A stretch of 64,000 nt of DNA from Branchiostoma floridae (GCF_000003815.2 NC_049993.1:12761189-12825188); one strand, 5' to 3'; numbered from the stretch's first letter, positions 1-12,855 are shown. The notes: generated from the letters alone by a model not told the origin. A program made the numbers and translations.

Positions 1-3000
1 GTTTCAAGAAGGAGCTATTTATGTTTCAATGCCAACCCTCTTGTACAAAGAGAGTGCATTACCAGTACTCTATTCCAAGATTTTGGGGTGATAGGGGTGC
101 AATATGATCTGTGAGCAACAACATTTCTAAACAAACTTCTTTGTTTTGAGACAAAAGAATAACATCCAAAGTCCTAAACTGACTTATCTTTTGTAGACCA
201 GTTCTTAGAATAGCTAATATGCCTGTCAAATATTATAACTCTTTTCCATAATAACTAATTTATGTGCATAATTCCACAGAGTAGCACAGTGGGAGTTAGC
301 TTCTTGGCCTAGTCATGTCCTGACCTTTGACCTCCCTTCACCTTCTGCAAGGCTTTAGGAGTGGGAGGAACTTCTCATAAATATTCATAAATCTTACATC
401 CCTTTGTACGATATGTGTAATACTGGGTCTAGTGTGAACAGGCCTTTACAATGTATTGTTAAACATCTTTAATCCATTCCAAACTATCAACATGGTCATC
501 AAATCCTTTCAATTCTGTTAAATTCTGTAATATTCAAATTTCCTTCCAAATTTCTTACGTAAATGCTGACCTATATATCGACTGGGCAGTAGTGCCAGTG
601 GTGCTGTTATGATTAAGATCTTCCACCTTAAATCAATTATTTCATTCCCAGAGCTGTTTTAGGTTCCTAAATCAATCTTATCGACAAAATGGCCGTTGCT
701 ACTTCTGCAAGAGAGTTTGCCTTTAGTAAAAAAAATCCCTTTACTCATTGATCGCATAGTCAATCACGTGATTCCCTATCTTAAAAATCAGGCAATTTTC
801 AGCTCACCACGCCAGCCCTAGTTCAAACAGAAATGGGGCTGATAATGATAAGTCCACCAGATGTGTAGTGTACTTTGCCCTCTGTGAACAAATATTCAAG
901 ATGGAGAGAGGACTCTGGTTTTTTCCATCTGTGGGAGGCATGTTACCATGGCAGCCTGCCAAAAATAGAAGAAAAGTGGAATAGTCCACTCAAATTTTGC
1001 AGAGGGGCGAGATCCAGTAACTAAACACTTTCTACTCTGGGGATATAGACTAATCCATGTGATAAGAAAAACAGTGTAGAAATTTAAATTGTGCAGACAA
1101 TTAAAACAGGAGACTGATAAGAAGGTCTATAGTCTCAAAGTGGGAGGAGCAAGCAAGAGATATGTAACATGACTATCTGATAGACCACTGAGATTTTCAT
1201 GCTCTATCATGATCAGGAGATAATATAAAACCACAACAAATACATGGTTCCTTCATTGCTGTCACTGATAAAAATTTTTCCTATGACCATTATGATTATT
1301 ATCATAATAGAAAACAGTTTTCTGAACCCTACACACTTAATTGTGTAATGACTGTTCTTTCTTCTTGGCTGAAAATGCCAAACATAGCAAACTTCCATTG
1401 CTTGGCAAACCACGACTCTTCACCTCAATTGAGAATGGCTACTTTTATACCGTTACATTAGTTTTCTGAAAGTGCCTCTTTTCTACCTCTAACCTTTAAC
1501 CTTTACAGGATGATTGACATCTGGGGCTTTCCTGTGGAAGTCACCCCAAGCCACATACCTGGCTGCCAGCTTGAATTAGGCATGAAAACCATCTAAAACC
1601 CAGACAAACAAACTCACAAACAGAAACAACTGGGCTGCTGATGGTCACAAAAACGATTTCATCCCTAGTATTTCTCCAATCTAAGCTGCTAAGTTCGCCG
1701 CAAAACCTCAAATATGTGTGTCAAACAAAGAATGCGTTTCACTCCAATGGGGCCAGGTCTGTCCAGTCTGCAAGAGCTGAAATATGATACCCCCGGGGGC
1801 CAACCTGTCACTGTTATCCAGTCCAACAACCATACCAACATTCAGACCTCCAGTACTTTTCCTTTCTTTTCAAGCTCAACAACAGTCACATCTGGTACAA
1901 CCAAAAACCATGCATCTTTCCCCTCTAGGTTAAAAATTACCTATCGTTTGGTTGCTAAGTGCGTCTGCAGACAGCCGGGGAAACTTGAGCTAAGGGCATT
2001 TACTCTGCACGCCTAACAATGGGGGCCTCTATAGAAAGAGTTCCACTATTCAAATGCCTACAGAGAAAGCCTGGGGTGACCTTTGGTGGCAGGTGAAGTA
2101 ACGTGAATAGGCCGGGATGTCAGCTTGCCGGCCGGCGCGCCGCAAAAGTTTGCAAGGACGGTAGCTGCAGTTCTACTCGGTTTAGAGCTAAGTCAGGAAG
2201 AACTGCTACTACCTCAACAAGGACACGTAACACATAGTTGTCGTCACCACATCCACACCCACTATTTTGTGGTCAGTCCAAATTTAAAGAGTAGATAGTC
2301 CCATGAACACAAAACCACATAACGTATGATTCCAGTGCACTTGTGGTCTGCGATTTGTGGATAAAATGCGGGGAATTCCAAGTGTCAGGATAGCGGGTGA
2401 CGCCAGTTTACACTGTAACACGTCCTGACAAATCCCAACCCCCAAAATAGCCGCACAAGCATGGGACAGCCCTGTGCCATGTCCTTACAAATAACAAAAA
2501 CTCTTGCCTTAAAATAGGAATAAGGTTATGTAATTTGTCTTACCTAACAGACATAAATATAAAGCATTGGGGAATCCACACAAATAACAAAACTTTCTTT
2601 TGGAGCAGTGTTCAACTTTGTGCCACTTGCTGTCAAATGCAGCCTACTAGTACATCATTATAACAGATGCAAAGTATCATATGTATGTGAAATGTATTGG
2701 TAAGTGTGGGAAAGTTCAAACTAACTATTATTAAACTACAATAGAGACAGGTTCAAAACTTGCTGTCAGCAGTGTTGTAACATACAAGATGATCTCAAAC
2801 AAACAGTAGAGCCATTGTCTAGCTAATGATGAATCATGAATTTGATGCAAGTCTTAGGACAATAGCCATTGTCATTCTATTCTTTTATCAATGCTCTTGA
2901 CAAGCTAGCATCAAGTACTGGTTGTAAGCATGGCTTCATAAATTATGTTAATTTGTATAAATTCTGAGTTAGTATATTTGTGAGTGTTTGTGTGTGCAAA

Positions 3001-3016
3001 GCAACACATGCATTAC
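1..3016 (-). other. Presumed intron of the p85-like PI3K gene
   Basis: On the minus strand this stretch lies downstream of the SH3 exon at 3017-3407, so it is probably the first coding intron of the p85-like gene. I found no second p85 exon (no BH/RhoGAP-like or SH2 sequence). The small open frames here look like nothing known and have no convincing splice context. The stretch is mostly AT-rich single-copy sequence, with a GC-rich patch near 2130-2150. Confidence 0.5.
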
Positions 3017-3407
3017 CTCCAAGTGTTACTCCGGGTGCGGGCGAGCCTATAAATCCTGAGTCATTACCTTCACTACTTCGAGCCCCTGGTCTTGGCGGAG
3101 GCCTTGGCGGACGTCTTGGCACGGCCACGGGGACGAAGTATCTTTCTACAAATTCAGTGTAGGTACCGGGAAAGCAACCCGATTCGCCTGTTCTTTCGTT
3201 ACGTCCAGTCAACCAGCCTTCTGGTTTCTCAACTGTACCCTCAATGTCTGTGAACGGTCCTTTCGCGACAAGGATGTCCCCAACCTCCATGCTTACGTCT
3301 TCCGAGGATTCCTTGTCGTAGCGGTAGAGTGCACGATATTTCGCAGCTTCCACTCCCCTATCCATGGCGTCAGTTCCTCCGGTGGCCATTACGATGCACG
3401 CATCCAC
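3017..3407 (-). CDS. PIK3R1-like: PI3-kinase p85-like regulatory subunit, first coding exon (SH3 domain), partial gene
   Basis: The p85 subunits recruit the class IA PI3-kinase catalytic subunit to phosphotyrosine receptors at the plasma membrane. After a short N-terminal lead the frame reads KYRALYRYDKESSEDVSMEV, the ALYxY start of an SH3 domain. It continues with GWLTGRNERTG and FPGTYTEFV, which closely match the p85 SH3 and include the long insertion typical of p85. A proline-rich segment (VPRRPPRPPPRPG) follows, as in p85. Candidate starts are Met at 3407, 3389 or 3365. Two donors fit: GGAG|GTAATG, giving exon end 3017, or GAAG|GTAATG, giving exon end 3068. The SH2 and inter-SH2 exons must lie to the left of the window. 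Paralogue assignment among PIK3R1, R2 and R3 is not possible from one exon. FBXL12-like, on the same strand, lies about 7 kb upstream of it. Confidence 0.8.
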
Positions 3408-5221
3408 GGTTACTCAAAAGTTCTGCAAAAATCAAAAGACAGTGTCTGCATCAGTATTAACTATCAACTTTGGAACACAACGATTTACTAAATTCTAAAA
3501 TTCAGAAAAAATTCAAACCTGTTGCATTATTTTAGAAAAAAAAGAGCAACACTGGGAAAATGCTGTGGACATCAGTTATTTGACACTAAGATTCATTTGC
3601 AGCAATGTTTTAGCAAACATCATCCAAGTGTAAAATTTCTCGAAAAGTCGTTCAAACAGCCAGAGAGTATGAGAAAGTATACTAAGCACTTCCTTCAAAT
3701 TTTAAAAGTTCAATTTTTTGCTGAAGTCATCCATGTTTGCGGTGAACTATTATAATTGACACGTACTTTTGTGAAATATTTCTCGAAGATTATAAAATAT
3801 TTGTGAAGATTGGTTTACACTGTACACAGTGCCAGCAACATTTCGGGATGGTCAGTTGTCAATAAGGGGCGGTTTGTGGCTGTGTCAAACGACAATTTCC
3901 ACAACAGGGCAGCCATCTTGGCATCACAAAAATGCTGCCGGCCGCAAAGTTTACCGTCTGAGGCCGCTCCGCAAACACTGGCCACGCGGAATATCCCGTC
4001 AGCAATCTCTCAACACACCGAGAGAATAACCGGTCAGGCAAAATATCAAGACTTCAGGTAGTATCCGATTGAGCTAACTCCGTAAAAAAATTAAAGAAAT
4101 GGCCAACTTCGCTAGCTTCCGTGCGGTGTGAGCTATGTTGGCGGAGCGCTGCAGGCGACAGGAAAGCGCAGCCCCGGCGGCATGCGGAGGCACGTCAACG
4201 TGCAAGCCCCTCGCCGCTCTGGCGGGGACAACTATCCCACAATATATGTGCAAATTAAGCGCGTCTCCCTCCTAGACATCGTCTGGATACCTTACCGTCT
4301 GACAGGTGTGGTACTTCTGTGGAATCCAGCGAAGGGGAATCCCGTGCGCTCAAACTCCAGATTTACTGTTGCGGGGGCCTGGCATGGGTTCCTGTTGCAA
4401 GGGGATGTGGAGAGGGGATTTATGGCGTGGTTTGAAGCCCTATCTCGCCCGCGAGAGTCTTCAGAAGCTTCGGTACTATACGATCTAACGGTGATCTTCC
4501 GTGAACGAGGGTCTGATGGCGTTGTCGAGCCCTAACGGCGCCTGTAGGACAGGGAAGGGGACCTACACTCCACCTCCCAGCTCGGCCATGACCCAGGCTG
4601 CGGCTGCAGGAAGTAAGCACAGAGACATACGAGACCTCCAACACGTGACCATTGACGTCACCCATCTCGTCCCCAGTCCCCAACACTCTCGTTCGTTATC
4701 ACGTTTTGCCCAAGGGAAAACGTTCACTTCTTCAAATTGCCTGCCAAGAAATGATGGTTTGCATTATGACATGTCTCAACACATGCATTTGCGTTTTCTT
4801 TGTACACTGAAATGCTTCCAAGAAGAGAGTGATACATTGAGTCTCAAATAGAGGGCCATAGAGCTGTTTGTGCATTCTGTCAGGTTTTCCTTACACCTGG
4901 GTTGCTGACTGAGCGCCTGCTTTCTTCAATTTCTTGTCTTATCAGTAACATGAGTAGGGGAATCAAGAGCGACACATATGTCTTCGTCAGTTCTTTTGTA
5001 CGGTTGTCAATGTGTCAATTACCGTTCACTCTGATTAGCTGTGACCGTGACTATGCTAACTTGTGCGTGCATTTCGGTCGGGCGGTTCGTACGTAACGTT
5101 AGCATTCGCAAAGTGAGAGGATACCAAACTTATCAGTTTGTTAATGTTAGGTTGGTCAATTTCGGCGCTCGAACTCCGAAGAGTCCGATGTTAATGTTAC
5201 AACTCCTTTTTTCAACGTCTT
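3408..5221. other. 5' flank of the p85-like gene, relatively GC-rich, no supported gene
   Basis: This is the likely 5' UTR and promoter side of the p85-like gene on the minus strand. GC content rises at about 3850-4680, and a consensus palindromic CRE (TGACGTCA) lies at 4653-4660, about 1.2 kb upstream of the coding start. Open frames at 3810-4851 have no family resemblance and look like chance frames in GC-rich promoter DNA. Confidence 0.4.
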
Positions 5222-5345
5222 TTCTTGTAATTTGTTTGCTTGTTTTTGTTTGTTTGGCACTTGAACCCAACTGTTACAATGTGTTTGTTTTTGTTTGTTT
5301 GACGTTTTTTGTTTATTTTATCGTTTAATGTTTTTTGTTTGTTTA
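5222..5345. repeat. TTTG-rich simple repeat flanking a transposon insertion
   Basis: Degenerate tracts of TTTG/TTTTTG run up to the left end of the element at 5346. Similar TTTG and TTGG tracts continue on its other side (6418-6500). The element therefore seems to have landed inside a simple repeat, which its insertion split. Confidence 0.6.
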
Positions 5346-6414
5346 AGCCCCGGTCACAAAGCGCGTACGATTCCTTGCGATGGACTATTCCGCATATCGT
5401 ACGATGAGCGCAGTACATCGCAACAAAATCGTAAGCATCGTAAGCCATCGCAACGCATCGGATGGTGTTCAAAATTTTTCCAGCGTCGCACGATTTTTCA
5501 CTTGTGTCTCTTCTGTATAGCCGTCTGACCGCTTTTGTGCTTCTTTAACCAACAAACATGTGGACGTAGCTGTTAAATACCTTCCTATAATATCTTTAAC
5601 TGTAAAAATAAATTAAAAAAGACCATGACAACAATATTACAAGCAAAAGTTCAAATCAAGCGTGAGTACTGGTATGGTTATCTCGGCCTGCTTGCCGGCT
5701 CTACGTGTCAGGCTCTTTCGAAGATCGTATCATGATATGCTATCAACAAAAAGATGCCATCATACAAAAATCAAATGATAAGCATTATATCATATATATT
5801 TCCGACTCATAGAGCCTGCCTTTATGTTCGAGTTGTCCCCATGGTTATTACGATTATGGTAAACTGACCCAAGAGTGCCAAGACCGACGAGAGCTGAGAT
5901 TTGATCTAATTATAAACTCACGTGCATGAAGCGATCAAACTATTGTCTGCATCACCTGTGCGTGACGCGCTGTTCTCTGGTTGCGACTGTGGCAGTTGCG
6001 ACTGATATATTTCCCCTTTTCGTCAATATCGACAATATCAGGTAAAACTGAAACCATCACAACATACTAAAAAATCATAAATCTATAACCTCATCAGTAG
6101 ACAAAAATTGCCGTAATGAACTCTGCTATGGGGGCAAATAAAACCTTACGACGATAGCGAAATTTTGAACATGTTCAAAATCCATTTCAGCTCTATTTTT
6201 CGCCATACGACGCTCCCCGATGTACTATGATTCACTGCGATTGACACAGGCACGCTCTTATGACCTCATCGTACGATCCACTACGCGCTTTGTGACCACG
6301 GCTTTATATACGTAAACCATTGCTTCCGATTTTCTTCCGACTTACGTCGCACTGCGATTATCCTGCGCATCGGAAGGAATCGCAAGGAATCGTACGCGCT
6401 TTGTGACCGGGGCT
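5346..6414. mobile_element. 1,069-bp non-autonomous DNA transposon, 36-bp perfect TIRs, TTA target duplication
   Basis: The left end begins AGCCCCGGTCACAAAGCGCG and the right end is its exact reverse complement over 36 bp (5346-5381 and 6379-6414). The flanking trinucleotides are TTA on both sides (5343-5345 and 6415-6417), a 3-bp target duplication as in PIF/Harbinger-type elements. No open frame resembles a transposase, so it is a non-autonomous (MITE-like) element. A second degenerate copy of the right end (GCGCTTTGTGACC then GGCTTTAT) lies inside at about 6285-6306, so the end was duplicated or one element is nested in another. The family assignment rests only on the TSD and is tentative. 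Confidence 0.85.
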
Positions 6415-6500
6415 TTATTGGCTGTTTGTTTGCTTGTTTGTTTCTTTGGTTGGTTGGTTGGTTTCTTGGTTGGTTGGTTTCTTGGTTGGTTGCTCTCTTA

Positions 6501-7864
6501 GTTTATCACGTTGACCATCACTGACCCACAATCGATGTGCTCAGCAGTACAGCCGGTGGTCAGACGGACTCTCCCCCGCACACGATCTCAGTAACCACAT
6601 GTGCTTCTCATCTTACCTCGGCTCGATATCAATTCAACCACAAAATCAAAACTACCGCAAATGGCGCATATAAACTACGGGATGTAGATGTTAGCTTTCC
6701 TTGCAATTGGTTCGACCAAAACTACTATTAAAGCTGAAACTCCGCTTTTTAGGTGAAGTAGGATACTTGTTATGTATTTTCGGCACTGTGGACGCTTTTC
6801 ACGACTGGGAAAAATCATAGAGTCGCATCGGCCTTTTGGAAGATCATTGGAATTAAGGTTTTGGAAGGGGGCGTACAAAGTCATCGGCTCCGTGTCGATG
6901 AGGGTGCTTCAGGCGTCAAACCTCTGTACGTAAAATAATTATTTTATTGCACTACTGACACTACCACTAGCTACTTGAAAAAGTATATAAAACTATAAGG
7001 CAAGACACATTTTGCATGGACAATCCACTTTGCATGGTATTGTGCTCACTGAAGGGACCACTCTATAAGATCAATAAATAAATAAATCTGATTCTCCACA
7101 CAAAAAAGCGGCCCTGACAGTCGATTGGAGCTCTTTCGCACAAACAAACTACTACGCTCCATATTCGAATCCATGACTGATACTCTCTTCCTACAAAAGA
7201 AAAAAAATCATCGGGAGGTATCTTGAAACGCGGCATTGCCGGACCTTCAAACGTAACCCCACAGATTGCTATATGTTGTGCGATCAGTTGTCAAAAGTGT
7301 AGGGAAGTCAAATACATTTGTACTATGGGACAAGCATCATATGGCGGAAGAGAAAAGCATAATGAAGATGAATTCTGAGCATCTCTAGTCACGATGCGTT
7401 TCCGTTTCCTCTCCTGAATCTTCTTTTTCTTCTTCTCAGTGCGTTTGCTCTGAAGACAGCGCAGTCACGACGAGTGCGACGACCTTCAAGTGCACTCAAG
7501 TAACCTTCAATATATAATACTCCACCAGAGGGGTTAATAGCCTAGGATTTCATTCCGCGCATTCGGTGATAAATACAGAATAGGAACTGGAGCGTAAAAA
7601 CCGCCAATGGTGCGTCTACATGGGTTCCTAATGGACCCTGGCGTCAGTTTTAGCTCAGAATCTCGTTAAAACTCACTCAGGGCGAAGCGCATGATTGCTA
7701 CCATAACATTTTGATAGATTCTAGATGGATAGATCTATCATGAGATGCGTGGGAAAGAAGACCAGATTATTGTAGATCTCGTCAACTCATTCAGCCGTAG
7801 AACAAGCTCTATTAAAAAGTAAAATCATCTCAGCCATCACGAGTTACTACATTTCAATCGTCCA
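6501..7864. other. Intergenic sequence, no supported gene
   Basis: Nothing recognisable was found on either strand. The open frames are short, have no family resemblance, and are not supported by splice sites. Confidence 0.4.
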
Positions 7865-7901
7865 TGAGAGAGAGAGAGAGAGAGAGAGAGAGCGAAAGAG
7901 G

Positions 7902-7955
<54 letters not shown>

Positions 7956-7956
7956 A
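7865..7956. repeat. (GA)n microsatellite
   Basis: About 90 bases of near-perfect GA dinucleotide repeat with occasional AAAG and GGGAG interruptions. It produces a spurious Arg/Glu open frame. Confidence 0.95.
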
Positions 7957-10085
7957 GTTTATAGAGTAGCTTGCAGAACTGTGTGCGATCGTTACTCAGC
8001 ATCCAATTTAGCATGTCAGTTTTACATGGACAGCTTCTTTGATGGTTTGATGCTCACCCATGATTATTTGCGGTACGTGCTAATTAATGGCCTCTGTCAG
8101 GGGTGCTGACGTCATGGTAATTGATTCCCGCCATTTCGATTTCCAATGCTACGATTGGCTTTGACTTTTGCCAAGGACTTTTGGAAAATGTTGTTGCCAA
8201 GGCTTTAGGTGGTCATGTTTCTTTTCATCTGTTCAGCTGTTTTTAAATCATTGCAGTGTACACTAATAATCGTTATTGATAGCTGAGTGAGATTCATAAC
8301 TACAAGGACAACAGCGGCCTCTTGCGGAAGTATGTTGAACTGTACTTAAGACTTCCACAACAAAATTTATTATCCACGATACCAGTAGTAGTAGCTCCCA
8401 ACGACAACGCTGCCAATCCTTTGTCTTTCTGATATTCTAATACGACATTCTCATTCTACTGAAATTAACACTCAGCTGCTTAGTTGGGGATATATAATAT
8501 CTTAGCGTTTATTGAATGATACAGTATTATGCACAAAGTTGTCACGAAAGGCTGCTTTCGTGCGAGAGAAGTGCAAACTCGTCGATCCTGCCTGGCCCTG
8601 GTTTGTTGACGTGTGACCTAGATGACAACCTCCGGTGTCTGCAGCAGCGCATTGCCAGACTGTGTGACGACAGAAGCCACACGAGAGCCGGCGGCCCCAG
8701 ACTCCCCACCGTCTGACAGTGATAGACCAGCAACAGGTGTTTTGGCGCGATAAAAAGTCCACGTAGTTTGTAGCCCACTGTGTTTGTAGCCTCTACTCTC
8801 TACTCTCCAAGCAGAGCCCAGAGCACTGAAGAAGCCACACAACGAAACATGTTTGCGTGTTGGCTCGAATAAAGCTCCAAACCGGGAATATGCTGCTCCA
8901 GCGTCTTTTCTGGAGATGTGGCGTTAGTGTGTATGCGGTTGGCGTGAGGTTTTCCTTTCTCTCGTACTCTACTCTCGAAGCAGAGGTTAGGCTCCGGTGA
9001 GTTTGGGACGTCTTTTGCTAGGCGTTTTTATCGGACCTGCTATTTTGTGGCTTGGTTGGCGAAAAAAAAGACAACTTGACAATATAGGAATCCCGATAAA
9101 AACGCCTAAAAGACGCCCTAAAGAAGACAGAGCCTATTTATTTAAACGTCTGATCGTAGATCAGGGTAGCCTCCACCAGGCCTTCCTGTCCGTACTAACT
9201 AGGGATATAAATGCGAGAATTCGAGGGGGAAAATTGTGTATAATTGGCCAGGACAGTCAATCCGTAGAAAAGAAAAGAACATTCCAACTTTATTTCTGAA
9301 CACTAGGACATTGGACTTGAAAACGGACAACTACAGTCTAACGTTACCATGCGTGATGTAACTACGGAGGATCATATTTCTGTGTCACCAGAATTAGGCA
9401 GACATTGATTGGACAGAACTGTGACAAGGACTATTCAAATTCTTTCTACGATCAAGTTACTGATAAAAGTATTCTTCATAATCCATCTTCTTCCCGTTCG
9501 ATATTTTGACATTCAACTCTGTTCATATGACCCACCAGACTTGAAAATTGTTTCATTAGCCTTTAGGAAGTCTGTAAAAAGTGATACTCAAGTACAGCAA
9601 CTCATACAGATGACATCAAATGTATAGTGCTCTACCTGCATTAAAGCAATTCATGAAAAATCCACTAGAGGACGTTTTTTATTGCACTCGTTCTATGTGA
9701 GTTGGAAGAAGTGCTGACTGATTTTATTAATGGCTAACTTCCATAAGATTTAGTAACTGATTTGTGTTGTGTAATAAACATGTTACATAGCACCTATTAG
9801 TTCATACTGTAGTGTCATCATCATCACCAGTCACTGGGTTCTGCATCTATAGTCTGGAAAGTCCTATAGCTGCATTCAGTCTTTAGTCTTCAGTCTTCCG
9901 TAGTGTACACCATGAATATTGATATCCAAACAGTTGATGATTTTTCTGGTATATGGTATGCCATAACTGAACTGAACTGAATGTATCATTTAAAAACATT
10001 TCATCTAATAAATTTCATTATGTTCTTTCCTAGACGCAGATGAATTAAATGGTCAGTGTTGTGATCTGTTGGAATTTTGAAAACC
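7957..10085. other. Intergenic sequence between the p85-like and FBXL12-like genes, repeat-bearing
   Basis: No convincing gene was found. A short sequence (ACTCTC, then AAGCAGAG) occurs twice, near 8795-8815 and 8970-8985, suggesting an old repeat. A hairpin element sits at 9005-9120. The sequence near the FBXL12-like 3' end is AT-rich. Confidence 0.4.
9005..9120. mobile_element. Short hairpin MITE (~116 bp)
   Basis: The left arm GGGACGTCTTTTGCTAGGCG, continuing GTTTTTATCGG, is repeated in inverted form at the right end as CCCGATAAAAACGCC, continuing TAAAAGACGCCCT. The arms are about 28 bp with a few mismatches, separated by about 60 bp. A target duplication is not clear. Confidence 0.6.
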
Positions 10086-10091
10086 TTTATT
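10086..10091 (-). terminator. Candidate polyadenylation signal of the FBXL12-like gene
   Basis: Minus-strand AATAAA about 285 bases downstream of the FBXL12-like stop codon. It is a consensus hexamer in a plausible position; transcript data are needed to prove use. Confidence 0.4.
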
Positions 10092-10373
10092 GAACAATTG
10101 GATTCAGTTAAAATTCATCGCACAATGTCTAACATTGTAATGTACATAGAAAAGAAGTGATTGAAATTTTAGCACACATAAAAATCTAAATTGACTCTAT
10201 GACACATTAAAAAATGGCATGAACAACATTTTTTACATTAAAAAACTCCAAGCCATAAAATGCTCATTGATATAAATAGTAGAATGAACAATCAAAATTG
10301 CTGAGACTCTAAATCCGAATAGAGAAGTCATGACCATTCTGTACATTGTATACAATCATATCTCTAACAGGTG

Positions 10374-12855
10374 TTACAAGGTGGGTAGATTAGGTATGTT
10401 GATGGGCGTACAGGAGTCCAGACACAGGTGTTCCAGGTGCTTTAACATCGTCTTCACACCATCCAGCCCCGCCTGAGTCACCTGCCTGCACTGGGACACG
10501 TTCAGGAATGTCAGGTGCTTCAGGTGTCTGCCGATGTGGTGTAGGCTAACGTCCGTGATCTTACACCCCTCTAAGTCTAACCTCTCCAACTGTGTCAGCT
10601 TCTCTGATAGGTGCTGGACGGACGAATCAGTGACTCTGTAACACCAGGACAGCTTCAGGACCTTCAGTGACGAGACATGACAGATGTCAATCACGTCGGG
10701 GTCGGAGACGCGGCTGCAGCAGCTCAGGTCGACGGCGCGAAGGTTCCGGAAGGCTCCGTCCAGTTCAAGCGACTTGAACCAGCGCGGGGGGATCTCGCAG
10801 TTCCTGGTCTCCAAGGTCGAGAGGGATTCGGGAAGGTCGGAGAGGTTGACGGCAGTGAGGTCGGCCGTGGTGATGCAGAAGTGTTGTAGGGATGGAGCGC
10901 GGGACTTCAGCTCCAGGAGCAGGGGTGTGGACACGATCTCACCGGTCCTGCCACTGTGGGAGTATATCATGAACATTGTATATCATAAAGCACAAAGCAA
11001 GAGGGGCATGGGTCACTACATTTAGAAATTTGTTGGAATAATCATAACAGTTATCAGTGATACACAACAGCATGTGAAGGTGAACATTATATATTTGCTT
11101 GCAAATGTTATCTCTCTAGTTCAGGACTGAAACAGGAAACACACAGTCACAGTCTATGCCTAACAAGATGTGCAACGAACAACAGCAGAAGACAGACTTT
11201 CTTCAGTAGTAGAGTGGTTCCTTGGTGCTACGGGTTGACAGAAGAAGTGGTATCAGCACCGTCAGTAAACAGTTTCAAAATAAGACTCGACAGACTGATG
11301 GAGAACCACCCAGTTGTGTACAACTACAAAGCCTTGGATGGTCCCCACAGGCCAAACATCACAGTCAGCTGAATGTAGAAGGGAAGAAACAACTGATGAG
11401 GAGCAGTTCCATGGGGTGTGAACTCCCACTCAACCGAAAGATGTCTACTCTACTCTACTCTAAATTTTTTCCTAGGCCCTATAATTTTGTTGCTTACCTG
11501 TGCAGGTGGCCAGCCAGTGTGAGTGACTTGAGGGAAGGTGTGAAGAACTGCCTGACGATCCTCCACATGGCACGTCCATCCAGCCGCCTGCTGTAGGGTG
11601 CAAGGTTCACACGCTTCCATAGGGGGCGCTCATAGGCTAGCCTCTTCCACCTCTTACAAACTCTGGGGATGAGACATAGAATGTAGCTCTGAGGTGTTTT
11701 TTTTACAAAGGGCTACTTGTGAACTATTCAAAGACTCACACTTCTGAAATCTCAAGCCTCAAACATTCCATGACAACAAAAGAGATAGGTATGTTACCGT
11801 ATGTAGACACTAGTACATGTAGTAGTAGTAGTATCCAGTGGATCATAGAATTTCGCAAAATGGGGAATGATTGCCGAGAGTGTCAGTTTGCGCATGGTAG
11901 CCTGGAATCCAGCCTTGTTAGCTTTGATACGTTCCCAAACTTTAGGTCACTTGTTGGTGGGGTAGCGACCTTCGGGAGTAGACCAAAGCTATTATATAAA
12001 CAGGGCTTGATTCCAGGCTATGCGCAAGGAGATAAAATGCCCTTGGTCTGCAGGAAGGTTAAATCCCGCTCCCCTAAAGTTGCCAAACTTCCAAGGTGAA
12101 TTATTCTCCCCATAGCCAGCGTAGATAGTCTGGTGGATTAGCAGATGTTGTTCATGCTACTGCAAGCAGATATTGCTGGGGAAAATTGTGACTTTCTTAT
12201 CATATGCCCCATTTTCTGTCTGCCTGCCCCCATCAAGTCACAATCTTCCCCTACAACCTCTGCTTGGAGAGTAGGTAATACTAGGAAAGCAACGACTTGG
12301 AGAGTAGGTAATACTAGGAAAGCAACGAAGATGATCAGATGTGATGACGTCTGATCTGATTAGCCTGATTTAATCGCGCTTCTCAGGCCCGTCGTACATT
12401 GCCGCGCCGATGGGGAGGAGTCTACAAGCTCCGGATAGCGGAGTTTGCGTTACACAGACTATGATCTGATGTGATGTTTTAAATCTGCGACCCATTATTC
12501 ATAAAAAATCTATTACGAAGGCTGAGGATCCTTTCAAACATCTTCGTAGTATTTTATATTCGACATATCACTGTTCTGAACATGCAATCGACGTGAGAAA
12601 TTAATATTTTTAACTTTTATTACTTGAACGTCACTTCCTGGTTCTTGCCCTACTACATGTCCCAGCCTGCCCTACACGTACTCCGCGAATGTTACTACAA
12701 AAGCGAAGCTACTACAAGTTATTAGAAAGTATGTAAAGTGGGAGTACACACCTTGCCATACGGAGTAGATCTCTGATCTGTAAATAGGAGAAAATCTCCG
12801 TCAGGATGTTGTCTGGGAGGAGGAACTCAGCTTCAGTAGGGTCAGCCGTCGCCAT
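10374..12855 (-). CDS. FBXL12: F-box and leucine-rich repeat protein, FBXL12-like (3 exons, 282 aa, complete)
   Basis: This is the predicted substrate-recognition subunit of an SCF (SKP1-CUL1-F-box) ubiquitin ligase. Exons are 12752-12855, 11498-11662 and 10374-10953. All introns are GT-AG, the phases match (2, then 2), and total CDS length is 849 nt. Exon 1 encodes MATADPTEAE then LLPDNILTEIFSYLQIRDLL, the start of an F-box. Exon 2 completes it (VCKRWKRLAYERPLWKRVNL). Exon 3 carries LRRs of the cysteine-containing type, e.g. LRAVDLSCCSRVSDPDVIDI and LERLDLEGCKITDVSLHHI. The segment around ADLTAVNLSDLP, then SLSTLETRNCEI, matches FBXL12 specifically. Human FBXL12 is 326 aa, so this one is about 44 residues shorter, mostly at the C terminus. 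The first Met was chosen because the frame upstream lacks F-box-like sequence. It is head-to-head with the DNAJC14-like gene, 3.1 kb apart. Confidence 0.88.
11900..12021. mobile_element. Short inverted-repeat element in FBXL12-like intron 1
   Basis: The left end TAGCCTGGAATCCAGCCTTG, then TTAGCTTTG, pairs with the right end CAAAGCTATTATATAAACAG followed by GGCTTGATTCCAGGCTA. The result is an imperfect hairpin of about 122 bp. The same TAGCCTgG terminal motif starts the larger element at 22633-23003. Confidence 0.55.
12263..12328. repeat. 33-bp tandem duplication (2 copies)
   Basis: Two back-to-back identical copies of a 33-bp unit starting CTTGGAGAGTAGGTAATACT, at 12263-12295 and 12296-12328, inside FBXL12-like intron 1. 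Confidence 0.9.
12357..12465 (-). repeat. Interspersed repeat, copy 1 (minus orientation)
   Basis: The reverse complement reads TCTGTGTAACGCAAACTCCG and ends GCGATTAAATCAGGCTA. It aligns with 28741-28843 on the plus strand and, more weakly, with 19457-19545. The middle is GC-rich and variable. This is a low-copy interspersed repeat of unknown class. Confidence 0.6.

Noticed and set aside
4128-4535. 135-codon open frame upstream of the p85-like gene
   Set aside because: No family resemblance; GC-rich promoter-like DNA with several overlapping frames on both strands; no splice support.
7864-8109. Arg/Glu-rich open frame
   Set aside because: Pure product of the (GA)n microsatellite.
8502-8842. 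Cluster of overlapping minus-strand frames
   Set aside because: No recognisable domain, mutually overlapping frames, and no splice sites; probably decayed repeat DNA.
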